Notes under the pieces: generated by a model
Seen by the model: the letters and a program-made list of their open reading frames with translations, nothing else
Databases searched by the model: none
What the model was told of the DNA's origin: nothing
Source: an uncultured Porphyromonadaceae bacterium
GTDB taxonomy: Bacteria > Bacteroidota > Bacteroidia > Bacteroidales > Porphyromonadaceae
Assembly (NCBI GenBank): GCA_947253625.1
Contig: CAMYAB010000003.1
Span: forward strand, 1 to 64,000
Length of the DNA: 64,000 nucleotides
Reading direction: 5' to 3'
Part shown: positions 8,602 to 16,961 of the stretch, one piece after another
Layout: every line of letters starts with the position of its first letter
Position numbering within the stretch: position 1 is the first letter of the stretch
Translations under genes and position numbers: made by a program

Positions 8602-8767
8602 TTCTTCTATCCGTGAAGCCGATCGCTACTATCCGTGAAAACTTTCGCTTCTATCCGCGAAAAGGTTTGCTTCTATCCGTGAAACTCAAAGCTCCTTGTA
8701 AGCATTTGATTATCATTGCTTCCGGAAAGGGCTTTTTTGGCCCCAAACCTCACCGCTTTTTCACCGC
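8602..8767 (-). repeat. Dispersed modular repeat, copy B (minus strand)
   Basis: Read on the minus strand, the head contains ATGATAATCAAATGCTTACA (8703-8722 region). It is followed by four units with the core CACGGATAGAAGC (one has CGCGG, one TAGTAGC). It lies between the two arms of the 88-bp inverted repeat and is co-directional with the upstream tRNA-Phe gene. Confidence 0.87.
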
Positions 8768-8855
8768 TTTTTTGGAAGGGCTTTCGATCACAAAAAAAAC
8801 AGATCGACCGCACAGAGTGTGGAGCACCACGGCACCTCGGAGAGAAACCACACGG
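8768..8855 (-). repeat. Right arm of the 88-bp inverted repeat
   Basis: Reverse complement of 8478-8565; see that entry. With 202 bases between the arms, the transcript or a single strand could form a very long hairpin. The remaining bases to the tRNA (8856-8967) hold only the tRNA terminator. Confidence 0.92.
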
Positions 8856-8904
8856 GAGCGAAAGAGCACCATCGGGGGAGAGACCAAGTACAGCAGGAGG
8901 GGGA

Positions 8905-8952
8905 AAAGAGAGAAGCCCCACGGCACCAAAATTAGGTGGCACATGGGGCTTC
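8905..8952 (-). terminator. Terminator of tRNA-Phe
   Basis: On the minus strand a hairpin with arms GAAGCCCCA and TGGGGCTTC (8944-8952 and 8912-8920), plus further inner pairing, is followed by TCTCTTTT. Confidence 0.65.
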
Positions 8953-8967
8953 AGGGGGGAGGGAAAG

Positions 8968-9040
8968 TGGCACCACCAGGATTTGAACCGGGGACACACG
9001 GATTTTCAGTCCGCTGCTCTACCAACTGAGCTATGGCGCC
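8968..9040 (-). tRNA. tRNA-Phe (anticodon GAA)
   Basis: The minus strand folds as a standard cloverleaf. The acceptor stem GGCGCCA pairs with TGGTGCC (one G-U). The D-arm is GCTCAGTTGGTAGAGC, the anticodon stem-loop GCGGA-CTGAAAA-TCCGT carries the anticodon GAA, and the T-loop is GGTTCAAATCC. The discriminator is A and the CCA end is not encoded. A -7 box at 9104-9111 on the same strand is its likely promoter. Confidence 0.95.
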
Positions 9041-9103
9041 TTTATTTGTCACTCAACGCTCCGAGAACTCTCATGGGAGGGGCGGTTGTTGAGTTTTGCT
9101 CTG

Positions 9104-9111
9104 CAAAGGTA
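9104..9111 (-). promoter_or_regulatory. -7 box (TACCTTTG) for tRNA-Phe
   Basis: TACCTTTG on the minus strand lies 63 bases upstream of the mature tRNA 5' end, downstream of the smpB stop. Confidence 0.6.
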
Positions 9112-9138
9112 ACACAAATATTTCAAACAACCAACAAG

Positions 9139-9612
9139 TCACCAGCGTATTTTTTTCGCATCGCTCACCTCACGCTTCAGCTCACGGTCACGGATGGCGT
9201 TTCGCTTGTCGTACTCTTTCTTACCTTTTGCGATGGCAATGTCGAGCTTGGCGAGCCCCTTGTTGTTCACAAAGAGCTTGAGTGGCACGATGGTGAGGCC
9301 CACATCCTTGGAGGCCTCGAGGAGCTTGCGGATCTCACGCTTGGTGAGTAGGAGCTTGCGGTCGCGACGGGGGACATGGTTGTTGTAGCTCCCGAAGAAG
9401 TACTCGGCTATGTGCATGTTTTTCACCCACACTTCGCCTTTGCTCACGAGACAAAAGGTATCCACCAGAGACGCCTTGCCCTGCCGGATGGACTTGATCT
9501 CGGTGCCGTAGAGCACCAGTCCGGCAGTAAAGGTCTCGAGTATCTCGTAGTCGTAGGTGGCGCGCTTGTTTTTGATCAGGACGCGCCTATTGTCATCCTT
9601 TTTCTTGGCCAT
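9139..9612 (-). CDS. smpB: SsrA-binding protein SmpB
   Basis: This 157-aa trans-translation factor carries tmRNA to stalled ribosomes. It shows the family motifs ATYDYEILETFTAG, LYGTEIKSIRQGKASL, the HVPRRDRKLLL segment and a basic C-terminal tail (DRELKREVSDAKKIRW). The start MAKKKDDN at 9612 is chosen over the upstream in-frame ATG at 9684 because a -7 box (minus strand, 9631-9624) ends only 11 bases before it. The untranslated leader must therefore be very short or absent. It is divergent from the NlpE-like gene. Confidence 0.96.
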   Translation of the reverse strand: MAKKKDDNRRVLIKNKRATYDYEILETFTAGLVLYGTEIKSIRQGKASLVDTFCLVSKGEVWVKNMHIAEYFFGSYNNHVPRRDRKLLLTKREIRKLLEASKDVGLTIVPLKLFVNNKGLAKLDIAIAKGKKEYDKRNAIRDRELKREVSDAKKIRW

Positions 9613-9623
9613 ATCTTTGCCTA

Positions 9624-9631
9624 CAAAGGTA
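9624..9631 (-). promoter_or_regulatory. -7 box (TACCTTTG) for smpB
   Basis: TACCTTTG on the minus strand ends 11 bases from the smpB ATG, so transcription would begin only a few bases before the start codon. Confidence 0.65.
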
Positions 9632-9673
9632 AACAAAAAAGTGCCAAAAAATACTGTGTATTTATTTTTTAGG

Positions 9674-9681
9674 TACCTTTG
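9674..9681 (+). promoter_or_regulatory. -7 box (TACCTTTG) for the NlpE-like gene
   Basis: TACCTTTG lies 48 bases before the ATG at 9730. It is divergent from the smpB promoter, with both inside the 117-bp spacer. Confidence 0.7.
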
Positions 9682-9729
9682 CACCCGAAAAGATTGATAT
9701 TCTCATTTTATTTAGAAAGGATTCAAGAG

Positions 9730-10182
9730 ATGAAAAAGACAATTTTACTATCCGTGGCACTTGTTGCGGGCATAGCATTCGCAGCATGCGACAGCAAAAA
9801 GAGTGACTCCGACCAGACTGAAGCCGAAGCCGCACAAGGGATGTCCGAGCTTCGCTCCGACGTGGCAAATGTAGCCGAGTGGGTAGGCACCTACGAGGGT
9901 ACTATCGCACAGGCCGATGGGGCAGGATTCAGCAGCACCCTTGAGCTAAAGGGCGACAGCACCTTTGTATTCACTCAGGCCGCCAACCAAGGCGAGGGCG
10001 CCCTTGAGACCAGCGAAGGGGCATTCACCGTCGAGCCTGAAAGCAAGGTCATCACTCTGACAGCCACCAATGGCAACGTCACCAAGTTTTTGTACGAGGG
10101 TACTTCTGTCCTGATGCTCGATGCTGAGGGCAACAAGCCTGAGAATGAGGAGATGTACCGCCTAATGAAGAAGGCAAACTGA
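9730..10182 (+). CDS. NlpE-like copper resistance/stress lipoprotein
   Basis: This 150-aa lipoprotein has the lipobox AFAAC (Cys20) and an acidic linker. The NlpE N-terminal-like domain includes VGTYEGTIAQADG, STLELKGDSTFVF and a C-terminal LMLDAEGN stretch. In E. coli NlpE senses lipoprotein and copper stress through Cpx, but Bacteroidota members lack a shown partner. The CxxC motif of E. coli NlpE is not present. It is monocistronic: its own promoter at 9674 and a terminator at 10214-10252. Confidence 0.8.
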   Translation: MKKTILLSVALVAGIAFAACDSKKSDSDQTEAEAAQGMSELRSDVANVAEWVGTYEGTIAQADGAGFSSTLELKGDSTFVFTQAANQGEGALETSEGAFTVEPESKVITLTATNGNVTKFLYEGTSVLMLDAEGNKPENEEMYRLMKKAN

Positions 10183-10213
10183 TCCGAAGCCATCGGGCCC
10201 ATACAGATCAATG

Positions 10214-10252
10214 AAAAGGTGCCAGAGCCTGTCGGCTCTGACACCTTTTTTT
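10214..10252 (+). terminator. Terminator after the NlpE-like gene
   Basis: Arms AAAAGGTGCCAGAGCC (10214-10229) and GGCTCTGACACCTTTT (10234-10249) have one internal C/A mismatch and a 4-base loop, followed by a T run. Confidence 0.9.
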
Positions 10253-10255
10253 GAG

Positions 10256-10263
10256 TATCTTTG
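10256..10263 (+). promoter_or_regulatory. -7 box (TATCTTTG) of the phosphatase-antiporter-Znu operon
   Basis: TATCTTTG follows the preceding terminator directly and ends 35 bases before the ATG at 10299. Confidence 0.72.
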
Positions 10264-10298
10264 TGGGGATAACCAAAACACACTAAGGATATACACGT

Positions 10299-10895
10299 AT
10301 GCAAATCATAGACTGGATACGGCACACTTCGCTCGAAGTGACAGGTACCGACATCTGTTACGGACAGACCGATGTGAGTGTGGCCGAATCCTTTGAGGTA
10401 GAGGCGGCACAGGTCGGCGAACGCATCAGGGGACGCCGGTACGACGCTGTCTACTCGAGTCCACTGAGTAGGGCACACAATCTGGCAAAGTATTGTGGCT
10501 TTTCGCCCATCACAGACGCCCGAATACAGGAGCGCAACTTTGGAGAGTGGGAGATGGCCACATGGGATAAGATCATCCCGACCCTGTCGTTGCCTGAGGG
10601 GCTGGACATGATCGGCTATGCCACACACCTCGGCATGGCCCACCCACCCAAGGGAGAGACCCTGCGCACCTTTGTCGGCCGTGTGCGCGACTTCATCCAA
10701 GCACTCCAAGCGACCAAGGCTGAGCGGATAGCCGTCTTTTGTCACGGAGGGGTGATCAACTCTGCCCGCTTCATGCACGGACTGGTGGACCTGGAGCATC
10801 TCTTTGTACACCTGCCGGACTACGGCTCCGTGACCACTCTCGAATACCCCATTGGGCTACAACTCCCCACACTCGATGAGCTCCATGTTGATTGA
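10299..10895 (+). CDS. Histidine phosphatase (alpha-ribazole phosphatase-like)
   Basis: This 198-aa protein belongs to the phosphoglycerate-mutase/histidine phosphatase clan. It has WIRHTSLEV with the catalytic His9, ICYGQTDVSV, SSPLSRA, ERNFGEWE and VFCHGGVI. The RHT plus CYGQTD signature is that of CobC-like alpha-ribazole-5'-phosphate phosphatases, but no other cobalamin gene is nearby, so the substrate is uncertain. It is first in an operon with the antiporter (11-base overlap) and the zinc transporter genes. Confidence 0.82.
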   Translation: MQIIDWIRHTSLEVTGTDICYGQTDVSVAESFEVEAAQVGERIRGRRYDAVYSSPLSRAHNLAKYCGFSPITDARIQERNFGEWEMATWDKIIPTLSLPEGLDMIGYATHLGMAHPPKGETLRTFVGRVRDFIQALQATKAERIAVFCHGGVINSARFMHGLVDLEHLFVHLPDYGSVTTLEYPIGLQLPTLDELHVD

Positions 10896-11853
10896 TTTAC
10901 TATTGGTGGTTGTGGGGGTGACCCTGGTGGTGGCAGGTGCCAACTACCTGACCGAAGGGGCGGCGTCGATCGCCACACGGTTTCGGATACCGGAGCTCAT
11001 CGTGGGGCTGACAATCGTCGCCTTTGGGACAAGCGCACCTGAGCTGACGGTCAGCCTGATAGCCAGCACCCAGTCCGTCTCAGGGATAGCGGTCGGCAAT
11101 GTCATCGGCAGCAATATCTTCAACATCCTCGCTGTGCTAGGTGCCTCCGCACTCATAGCCCCCCTGCCCGTGGATCGCAACTCACGCAACTACGACCTCC
11201 CCATAGCCGTATTTGCAGCAGTCGTGCTCACCCTCATCCTCTCGGATCAAGCGCTGGATGGCACACCGGCAAACATTACCCGCGTGGAGGCTCTCCTGCT
11301 ACTCCTACTGGGCCTGCTTTTCCTCCTCTACACGATTGTGATGGCACACCGTGGTCGCCAGGCTTTGGTAGAGGAGGGGATGGTGGACCCCAAGCGAGCA
11401 CTTTGGCTGGATGTCGCTTTCATCATTGGCGGATTGATCGCCCTAGTGTACGGAGGACAGCTATTCGTGACCTACTCATCCAACATAGCCAAGTCCCTCG
11501 GCGTGAGCGAAACACTCATCGGCCTCACACTGGTCGCCTGGGGCACCTCCCTACCGGAGCTGGCCACATCGGTGGTGGCGGCTTTCAAGAAAAACGTGGG
11601 CATCGCAATCGGAAATGTGGTGGGTAGCAATGTCTTCAACATCTTTTTTGTACTCGGAGTCGCCGGTGTGGCACGTCCAATGCCGGATCTGGACTTTACC
11701 TACCTAGACCTTTTCATGCAACTCGCTGCTGTGCTTCTGACCCTGATCGTCGCACGGTGGGTGGGTAGTGGCAACCGCATCACACGGGGAGAAGGGCTGG
11801 GGATGCTCCTCCTATTTGTCGCCTACAATACCTATTTGATCATCAGCGCATGA
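10885..11853 (+). CDS. Calcium/sodium antiporter (CaCA family, YrbG-like)
   Basis: This 322-aa inner-membrane protein has about ten hydrophobic segments in two inverted repeats. Each carries the alpha-repeat signature: GTSAPELTVSL with GNVIGSNIFNI, then GTSLPELATS with GNVVGSNVFNI. These residues bind Ca and Na in NCX-type exchangers. The start ATG at 10885 overlaps the phosphatase stop; a start at 10852 would overlap more and add a hydrophilic stretch. It is coupled by an ATGA overlap to the ZnuA-like gene, suggesting a divalent-cation homeostasis operon. Confidence 0.93.
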   Translation: MLIDLLLVVVGVTLVVAGANYLTEGAASIATRFRIPELIVGLTIVAFGTSAPELTVSLIASTQSVSGIAVGNVIGSNIFNILAVLGASALIAPLPVDRNSRNYDLPIAVFAAVVLTLILSDQALDGTPANITRVEALLLLLLGLLFLLYTIVMAHRGRQALVEEGMVDPKRALWLDVAFIIGGLIALVYGGQLFVTYSSNIAKSLGVSETLIGLTLVAWGTSLPELATSVVAAFKKNVGIAIGNVVGSNVFNIFFVLGVAGVARPMPDLDFTYLDLFMQLAAVLLTLIVARWVGSGNRITRGEGLGMLLLFVAYNTYLIISA

Positions 11854-12731
11854 AAAAGACACTGACCCTACTCTCCCTGCTACTTCTCACGGCTTGTGGC
11901 ACAACGGACCGGACTACACCCGAGACCGTCGCTGTCAGCGTGGCACCCCAAGCGTGGTTCGTAGACCAGATATCCGGTGGTACAGTACAGACGCAGATAA
12001 TGGTACCACCCGGCAGCAACCCCGAGCTATACGACCCCACGCCACAGGACATCGCCCGACTGGAGAGTGCAAGAGTGTATATCTACCTCGGAACATTGCC
12101 CTACGAGAGCAAGTGGATCGATGTACTCACCGCAAATGGTCCAACGCCGGTAAACCTCGCCGACTCCGTGCCAAACGACCTCATCCATACCCACACAGAC
12201 GCCGAGGAGCAGCACGCACACCCACACGGTGACCCACACTACTGGTCCTCCTATAGGGGCGGTATGGCCATCGCAGAAGTGACCTATCAAGCACTGTGCA
12301 CCGCTTTTCCCGACCGCCGAAGCACCTTTGAGCAAAACTACACCCGACTGATCCACAAGATCGAGACCGCTCGGGAGACTGCTCGCCAATACTTTGAAGC
12401 CCAAGGGGTGAGCGTGGCTTTTGTCGTCTATCACCCCTCACTCACGCAGTACAGTGAGGAGATGGGGCTGACCCAGTTGGTAATTGAGCAGGATGGCAAG
12501 AGCCCCACTCCGCGCCAGCTGGCGACGCTCATCGACACCGCTCGTGACCATCATGCACGTGCCGTCCTGGTACAGCAGGAGTACGACCGACGCAGTGCCC
12601 TGACGGTGGCACAGGAGCTCGGAATCCCCTCAGTCCAAATCAACCCCAACAACCCAGACTGGATGGCAGAGATGGCCCACCTACTCGACGCCCTCCGCAC
12701 CCCCACAGAAGCAGCCACCAAGCAACCATGA
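11850..12731 (+). CDS. Zinc/manganese ABC transporter substrate-binding lipoprotein (ZnuA-like)
   Basis: This 293-aa lipoprotein has the lipobox LLTAC. The cluster A-I domain includes PPGSNPELYDPTPQD. A His-rich acidic loop (HTHTDAEEQHAHPHGDPHYW, about residues 111-130), as found in ZnuA, precedes the conserved His of the metal site, and VVYHPSLTQY supplies another ligand. It captures Zn or Mn in the periplasm. ATGA overlaps join it to both neighbours. The cognate permease gene is not found next to it. Confidence 0.9.
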   Translation: MKKTLTLLSLLLLTACGTTDRTTPETVAVSVAPQAWFVDQISGGTVQTQIMVPPGSNPELYDPTPQDIARLESARVYIYLGTLPYESKWIDVLTANGPTPVNLADSVPNDLIHTHTDAEEQHAHPHGDPHYWSSYRGGMAIAEVTYQALCTAFPDRRSTFEQNYTRLIHKIETARETARQYFEAQGVSVAFVVYHPSLTQYSEEMGLTQLVIEQDGKSPTPRQLATLIDTARDHHARAVLVQQEYDRRSALTVAQELGIPSVQINPNNPDWMAEMAHLLDALRTPTEAATKQP

Positions 12732-13441
12732 GCGCACCACTGATCACCGCCACAGACCTTACGCTTGGCTACGATCGCTCGCAGCCACCTATCTTATCGG
12801 ACTTGAGCTTCAACATCTATCCGCTCGACTTCGTGGGAGTAATCGGCCCCAATGGAGGGGGCAAAACAACCCTGATGCGCTCACTTCTGGGACTGCTCAA
12901 GCCCCTACGTGGACAGATCCACTACCCCTCCGGACCGATTGGGATGGGCTATGTGCCACAGCAGAGCAAAGTAGACAGCAAGTTCCCGATCACCGTCCTA
13001 AAAACAGTGGAGAGTGGGCTGATGCGAGCAGGGAAACTACGCTTCACCAAGGCGGATCATACGCAAGCCATGGAGATCCTTGACCAAGTGGGGATGTCCG
13101 ACTACGCCGGCACCGAGATCGGGGCACTCTCCGGCGGGCAACTCCAGCGTGTCCTACTCGGGCGTGCACTCGTGAGCAAGCCAGATGTGCTGATCCTCGA
13201 TGAGCCCAATACCTACGTCGACAAAGGCTTCGAAAACCGCCTCTACCAAATCCTCCCACAAGTCAATCACGAGACTGCCATCATCATTGTGTCGCACGAC
13301 ATAGGTACCCTCAGCAGGATGGTCCGTCGGCTCTTCTGCGTCAATCGCGCTCTACACATTCACGAGGGGATCGACGCTGTATGCGCCGCCTGCTCCGACG
13401 CCAACGCACTACCCTACCTCCGCCTAGCCGATCACGAGTAG
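12728..13441 (+). CDS. Metal ABC transporter ATP-binding protein (ZnuC-like)
   Basis: This 237-aa ATPase has Walker A GPNGGGKTT (40-48), the signature LSGGQLQR (134-141), Walker B with Asp-Glu at 158-159 (VLILDEPNTYVD) and the switch His in IIVSHDIG. It energises zinc or manganese import with the ZnuA-like protein. Its 3' end is followed by 114 bases of spacer and then an unrelated peptidase, so no ZnuB permease is encoded in this operon. Confidence 0.92.
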   Translation: MSAPLITATDLTLGYDRSQPPILSDLSFNIYPLDFVGVIGPNGGGKTTLMRSLLGLLKPLRGQIHYPSGPIGMGYVPQQSKVDSKFPITVLKTVESGLMRAGKLRFTKADHTQAMEILDQVGMSDYAGTEIGALSGGQLQRVLLGRALVSKPDVLILDEPNTYVDKGFENRLYQILPQVNHETAIIIVSHDIGTLSRMVRRLFCVNRALHIHEGIDAVCAACSDANALPYLRLADHE

Positions 13442-13555
13442 GGCGCACCACACGCATCACTCCCTACGAGACAAGCGGGCTTTCTTTTTCAAAGAAAAAA
13501 CGTAACTTGTCCACTCGGACAACAAAAGCACCACTTCAATAACAAACCAACCACT

Positions 13556-16402
13556 ATGCACAAGCGACTTCAGACCCTAGTAGCGATAGGCTGTGCCCTT
13601 TTTGCACTGAGTGCCGGCGCACAAGACCCCTTACTCCAACCCCTTCCCATCGATCCGGCAGTACGCATGGGACGGCTGGACAACGGACTCACCTACATCA
13701 TCCGCCACAACGAAAAGCCCGCACAGCGCGCACACTTCCTCATCGCACAGCGCGTCGGCTCCATGCAAGAGGAGGACTCCCAGTCCGGACTGGCACACTT
13801 CCTGGAGCACATGGCGTTCAACGGTACCAAAAACTTCCCCGGCAAATCCCTCATCAATTACTTGGAAGGAAATGGGATCAAGTTTGGAGAAAACCTCAAC
13901 GCCTTCACCGCCTTTGACGAGACCGTGTACATGATCATGAATGCTCCATCGGCCCGCAAGTCGATGGTAGACTCCTGCCTCCTCATCCTCCACGACTGGA
14001 GCACAGCCATCTCGCTCGACGGAGACGAGATCGACAAGGAGAGGGGAGTGATCCACGAGGAGTGGCGGTCGAGAGACAACGGAGGCTTGCGTGCAATGAC
14101 AGAAGTCATGCGACGCGGATTTCCCGGCGATCAACGCTACGGCAAACGCATGCCCATAGGCAGCATGGACGTGGTCCTCAACTTTGACCACCAGACCCTC
14201 CGAGACTACTACCACCGCTGGTATCGCCCCGACCTCCAAGGGATCATCGTCGTCGGAGATATCGATGTCGACGCAGTCGAGGCCAAGATCAAAGAGCTCT
14301 TTGGCCCCATCCGGCTCGACCCCAACCGCCCCGAGAGAGTATATCCCGAAGTCCCCGACCAAGCCGAACCCATCAGCATAGTAGCCACCGACCCGGAGAT
14401 CGTAGGCACCTCCGTCACCGCACTATACAGCAGCAAAGCCTGGCCCATCATGGAGCGAAACACTCCAATGTACATGGTCAACAACTACGTCATGACCATG
14501 CTCTCCGCCATGATGAACCAACGCTTTGCAGAGGAGGCCATGAAGCCGGGCTGTCCCTACCTCAGTACCACGCTCAGCTACGAGCCCTACTTTGTAGCCC
14601 TCACCAGAGATGCGCTAGCCCTGCAAGTGAATGCCGACAAAGGCAAGTACAAGCCCGCAATGGATGCGGCACTGCTAACTCTCAAGCAAGCGGCACTCTA
14701 TGGATTCTCCGACAGCGAATACCGACTGGTCCGCACCAACTATCTATCCATGCTCGAAAACAGCCTCAAAAGCAAGGAGAGCCGCGAAAACGGTGACTAT
14801 GCCGATGAGTATGCGACATTTTTCACACAAGGGGGATACATCCCCGGCATCGAGGTCGAGTACGAGTGGGCCAACAAGATGGCCCAGCAAATCTCGGTAG
14901 AGAGCATCAACCAAGCACTCAAGAGCCTAGTCCTCAACTGTGGCAATAACCTCACGCTCTACCTCATGGCACCCAAAGCCGACGACCTCACCTACCCCAC
15001 CGATCGTCAGCTCCTCCAAGAGTACGACACCGCCATGCAACAAAAGGTAGAGCCCTACAAGGAGCAGGCCATCGCCCAAGACCTCCTGGCAGAGCACCCC
15101 ACAGGTGGCACCATCACACAGGTAGAGGAAAACCAACCCTACGGCTCCACCCTACTCCACCTCAGCAATGGCGTGAAAGTCTACCTCCAACCACAGACCC
15201 ACGAAAAAAACCAAGTCTCCCTAGTCGGAGTCAGCCCCGGCGGTACCTCACTCTACGATGAGGCCAAGGAGAGCATCGACCTCCGAGCCCTACCCAGCTA
15301 TGCCACGGTCGGCGGTCTCGGCGCACACGACCCCATCCAGCTCAGCCGCATACTTGCCGGCAAAGCCGCATCTATCAGCACGACCGTGACCACCACCACC
15401 GAGCGTGTCAGCGGATCCTCCAGCACCGCCGACGTCGAGACTATGCTCCAGCTCGCCTACCTTGCCATGACCGATGTCCGAGCCGACACCACCCTCTTCC
15501 GCAATGTCCAGGACCGCATGATCGCCAAGATCCGAGCCGGCAAGGCCAACCCCATGGCCACCGTCATGCAGGACAGCATATCCTCACTCATCTACGGTGA
15601 CAACCAAGTGATGGCAAAATACCTCACCGAAGAGGAGACAAAAGCCATCAACTACAGCCGGATCCTCGAGATCTACCGCGAGCGTTTTGCCAATGCGGAT
15701 GACTTCACCTTCTTCATCAGTGGAGACTTTGACCCCGAGACCGTCAAGCCACTAGTGGCACAGTACCTCGGTGCACTACCCTCCACCAAGCGCGTAGAGA
15801 CCCCCGACCTCACCAAGGTCCTCAGCCATGCGCCCAAGGGCAGAGTCAGCCACTTTGACTTCAAGATGGACACCCCCACCGCCTCCGTCATAGACCTCTA
15901 CGCCGGACAAGGAGCCTACAACCTCCGAGAGAGACTAATCATGGGACTGCTGACCGATGTCCTCAACCAAGCCTTCCACGTCTCCATCCGCGAAGACGAG
16001 GGTGGCACCTACGGTGTAGGCGTCATGGGAGATGTGGATCGACTACCGCTAGGCCAACGCTCCCTCATGATCATGTACAAAACGAGCCCAAAAGAGGCAG
16101 AACGTCTCAATGACATCATCAAAAAACAGCTCCGGGAAATGGCCCAAAACGGCATCGATGAAGACTACTTCAAAAAAGCAGTCCTCAACCGCGAAAAGAG
16201 CCACACCGAAGCACTCGAGACCAACGGCTACTGGGCCGGACTGCTCTACGACAAGGTCATCTGGGGCGAAGAGACACACGACACTTACCTCCGGACACTC
16301 CACAGCATCACGGCAGAGGAGATACGCGACTACCTCGCACAGATCCTGTCCAAGGACCAATACTTCGAGATGATCGCCTCCGGAAAGCCCGATGCGGCCT
16401 GA
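13556..16402 (+). CDS. M16-family zinc peptidase (two-domain pitrilysin type)
   Basis: This 948-aa exported protein has a signal peptide ending near LSAGAQ. The inverted zinc motif HFLEH is at 81-85, with the third ligand in DKERGVIHEE. The second half is an inactive M16C domain, including the NLRERLIMGLLTDVLN and REDEGGTYGVGV stretches. M16 proteases degrade short peptides in the periplasm. It is monocistronic, with a weak TAACTTGT promoter-like box near 13502 and a strong terminator after the stop. Confidence 0.93.
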   Translation: MHKRLQTLVAIGCALFALSAGAQDPLLQPLPIDPAVRMGRLDNGLTYIIRHNEKPAQRAHFLIAQRVGSMQEEDSQSGLAHFLEHMAFNGTKNFPGKSLINYLEGNGIKFGENLNAFTAFDETVYMIMNAPSARKSMVDSCLLILHDWSTAISLDGDEIDKERGVIHEEWRSRDNGGLRAMTEVMRRGFPGDQRYGKRMPIGSMDVVLNFDHQTLRDYYHRWYRPDLQGIIVVGDIDVDAVEAKIKELFGPIRLDPNRPERVYPEVPDQAEPISIVATDPEIVGTSVTALYSSKAWPIMERNTPMYMVNNYVMTMLSAMMNQRFAEEAMKPGCPYLSTTLSYEPYFVALTRDALALQVNADKGKYKPAMDAALLTLKQAALYGFSDSEYRLVRTNYLSMLENSLKSKESRENGDYADEYATFFTQGGYIPGIEVEYEWANKMAQQISVESINQALKSLVLNCGNNLTLYLMAPKADDLTYPTDRQLLQEYDTAMQQKVEPYKEQAIAQDLLAEHPTGGTITQVEENQPYGSTLLHLSNGVKVYLQPQTHEKNQVSLVGVSPGGTSLYDEAKESIDLRALPSYATVGGLGAHDPIQLSRILAGKAASISTTVTTTTERVSGSSSTADVETMLQLAYLAMTDVRADTTLFRNVQDRMIAKIRAGKANPMATVMQDSISSLIYGDNQVMAKYLTEEETKAINYSRILEIYRERFANADDFTFFISGDFDPETVKPLVAQYLGALPSTKRVETPDLTKVLSHAPKGRVSHFDFKMDTPTASVIDLYAGQGAYNLRERLIMGLLTDVLNQAFHVSIREDEGGTYGVGVMGDVDRLPLGQRSLMIMYKTSPKEAERLNDIIKKQLREMAQNGIDEDYFKKAVLNREKSHTEALETNGYWAGLLYDKVIWGEETHDTYLRTLHSITAEEIRDYLAQILSKDQYFEMIASGKPDAA

Positions 16403-16423
16403 CCCACTCCGAGACAAACCACG

Positions 16424-16470
16424 AAAAGCGGGTGTGCCAAAGACAGTTTTGGCACACCCGCTTTTGTTTT
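16424..16470 (+). terminator. Terminator after the M16 peptidase
   Basis: An 18-bp stem (AAAAGCGGGTGTGCCAAA at 16424-16441, its complement at 16448-16465) is followed by GTTTT. Confidence 0.92.
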
Positions 16471-16487
16471 GTGCCCACAGCTCATCC

Positions 16488-16659
16488 CGAAAAAGAGGAC
16501 GAAAAAGAGCCGATTTGGGGCGCAAAAAGGCCCATTTTTGGGACATTGATAATCAACCACTTACAAGGAACCTCGAGTTTCACGGATAGAAGCGAAACTT
16601 TTCACGGATAGAAGCGAAACTTTTCGCGGATAGAAGCAATCGCCCCGACGGATAGAAGG
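16488..16659 (+). repeat. Dispersed modular repeat, copy C
   Basis: The head contains TTGATAATCAACCACTTACA (16546-16565). Four units with the core CACGGATAGAAGC or CGCGGATAGAAGC follow from 16575; the third ends in CAATCG and the fourth is GACGGATAGAAGG. It lies between the M16 terminator and the susC leader. The region 16660-16961 is A+T-rich and has no other gene. Confidence 0.87.
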
Positions 16660-16811
16660 CAAAAACAGCCGAAGCAAAAGATGAAGCTCAGCTTTCCACG
16701 AAAGACTCATTATAATTTATTTTAAAGAATACCCTGTAGGCGACCAATTGACCGCAAAAACAAAAAAAAGCGAATTACAGACGATAATACTTGGCCGTTT
16801 GCCAAAAATTG

Positions 16812-16823
16812 TTCAAATTTGAA
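16812..16823. promoter_or_regulatory. Possible operator: palindrome TTCAAATTTGAA upstream of susC
   Basis: A perfect 12-bp palindrome lies 139 bases before the susC ATG in the A+T-rich leader. No clear TAnnTTTG box is seen, so the susC promoter is unresolved. A regulatory role is only a guess. Confidence 0.3.
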
Positions 16824-16961
16824 ATCATTTATACGAAACAGAAGTAACTGACAAGAAACAATCAGGCAAACAAAGCGCAAAAAAGAGTTATTTTCACCCA
16901 AACTCCCTTCATGCTTTTTGACTCACTGTCATCAGCGGAATCAAATGAACAAACAAATTTT

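Noticed and set aside
8520..9029. Open reading frames across the inverted repeat and tRNA
   Set aside because: They read through the repeat arms, the modular repeat and the antisense of tRNA-Phe, with no protein-like pattern or start signals.
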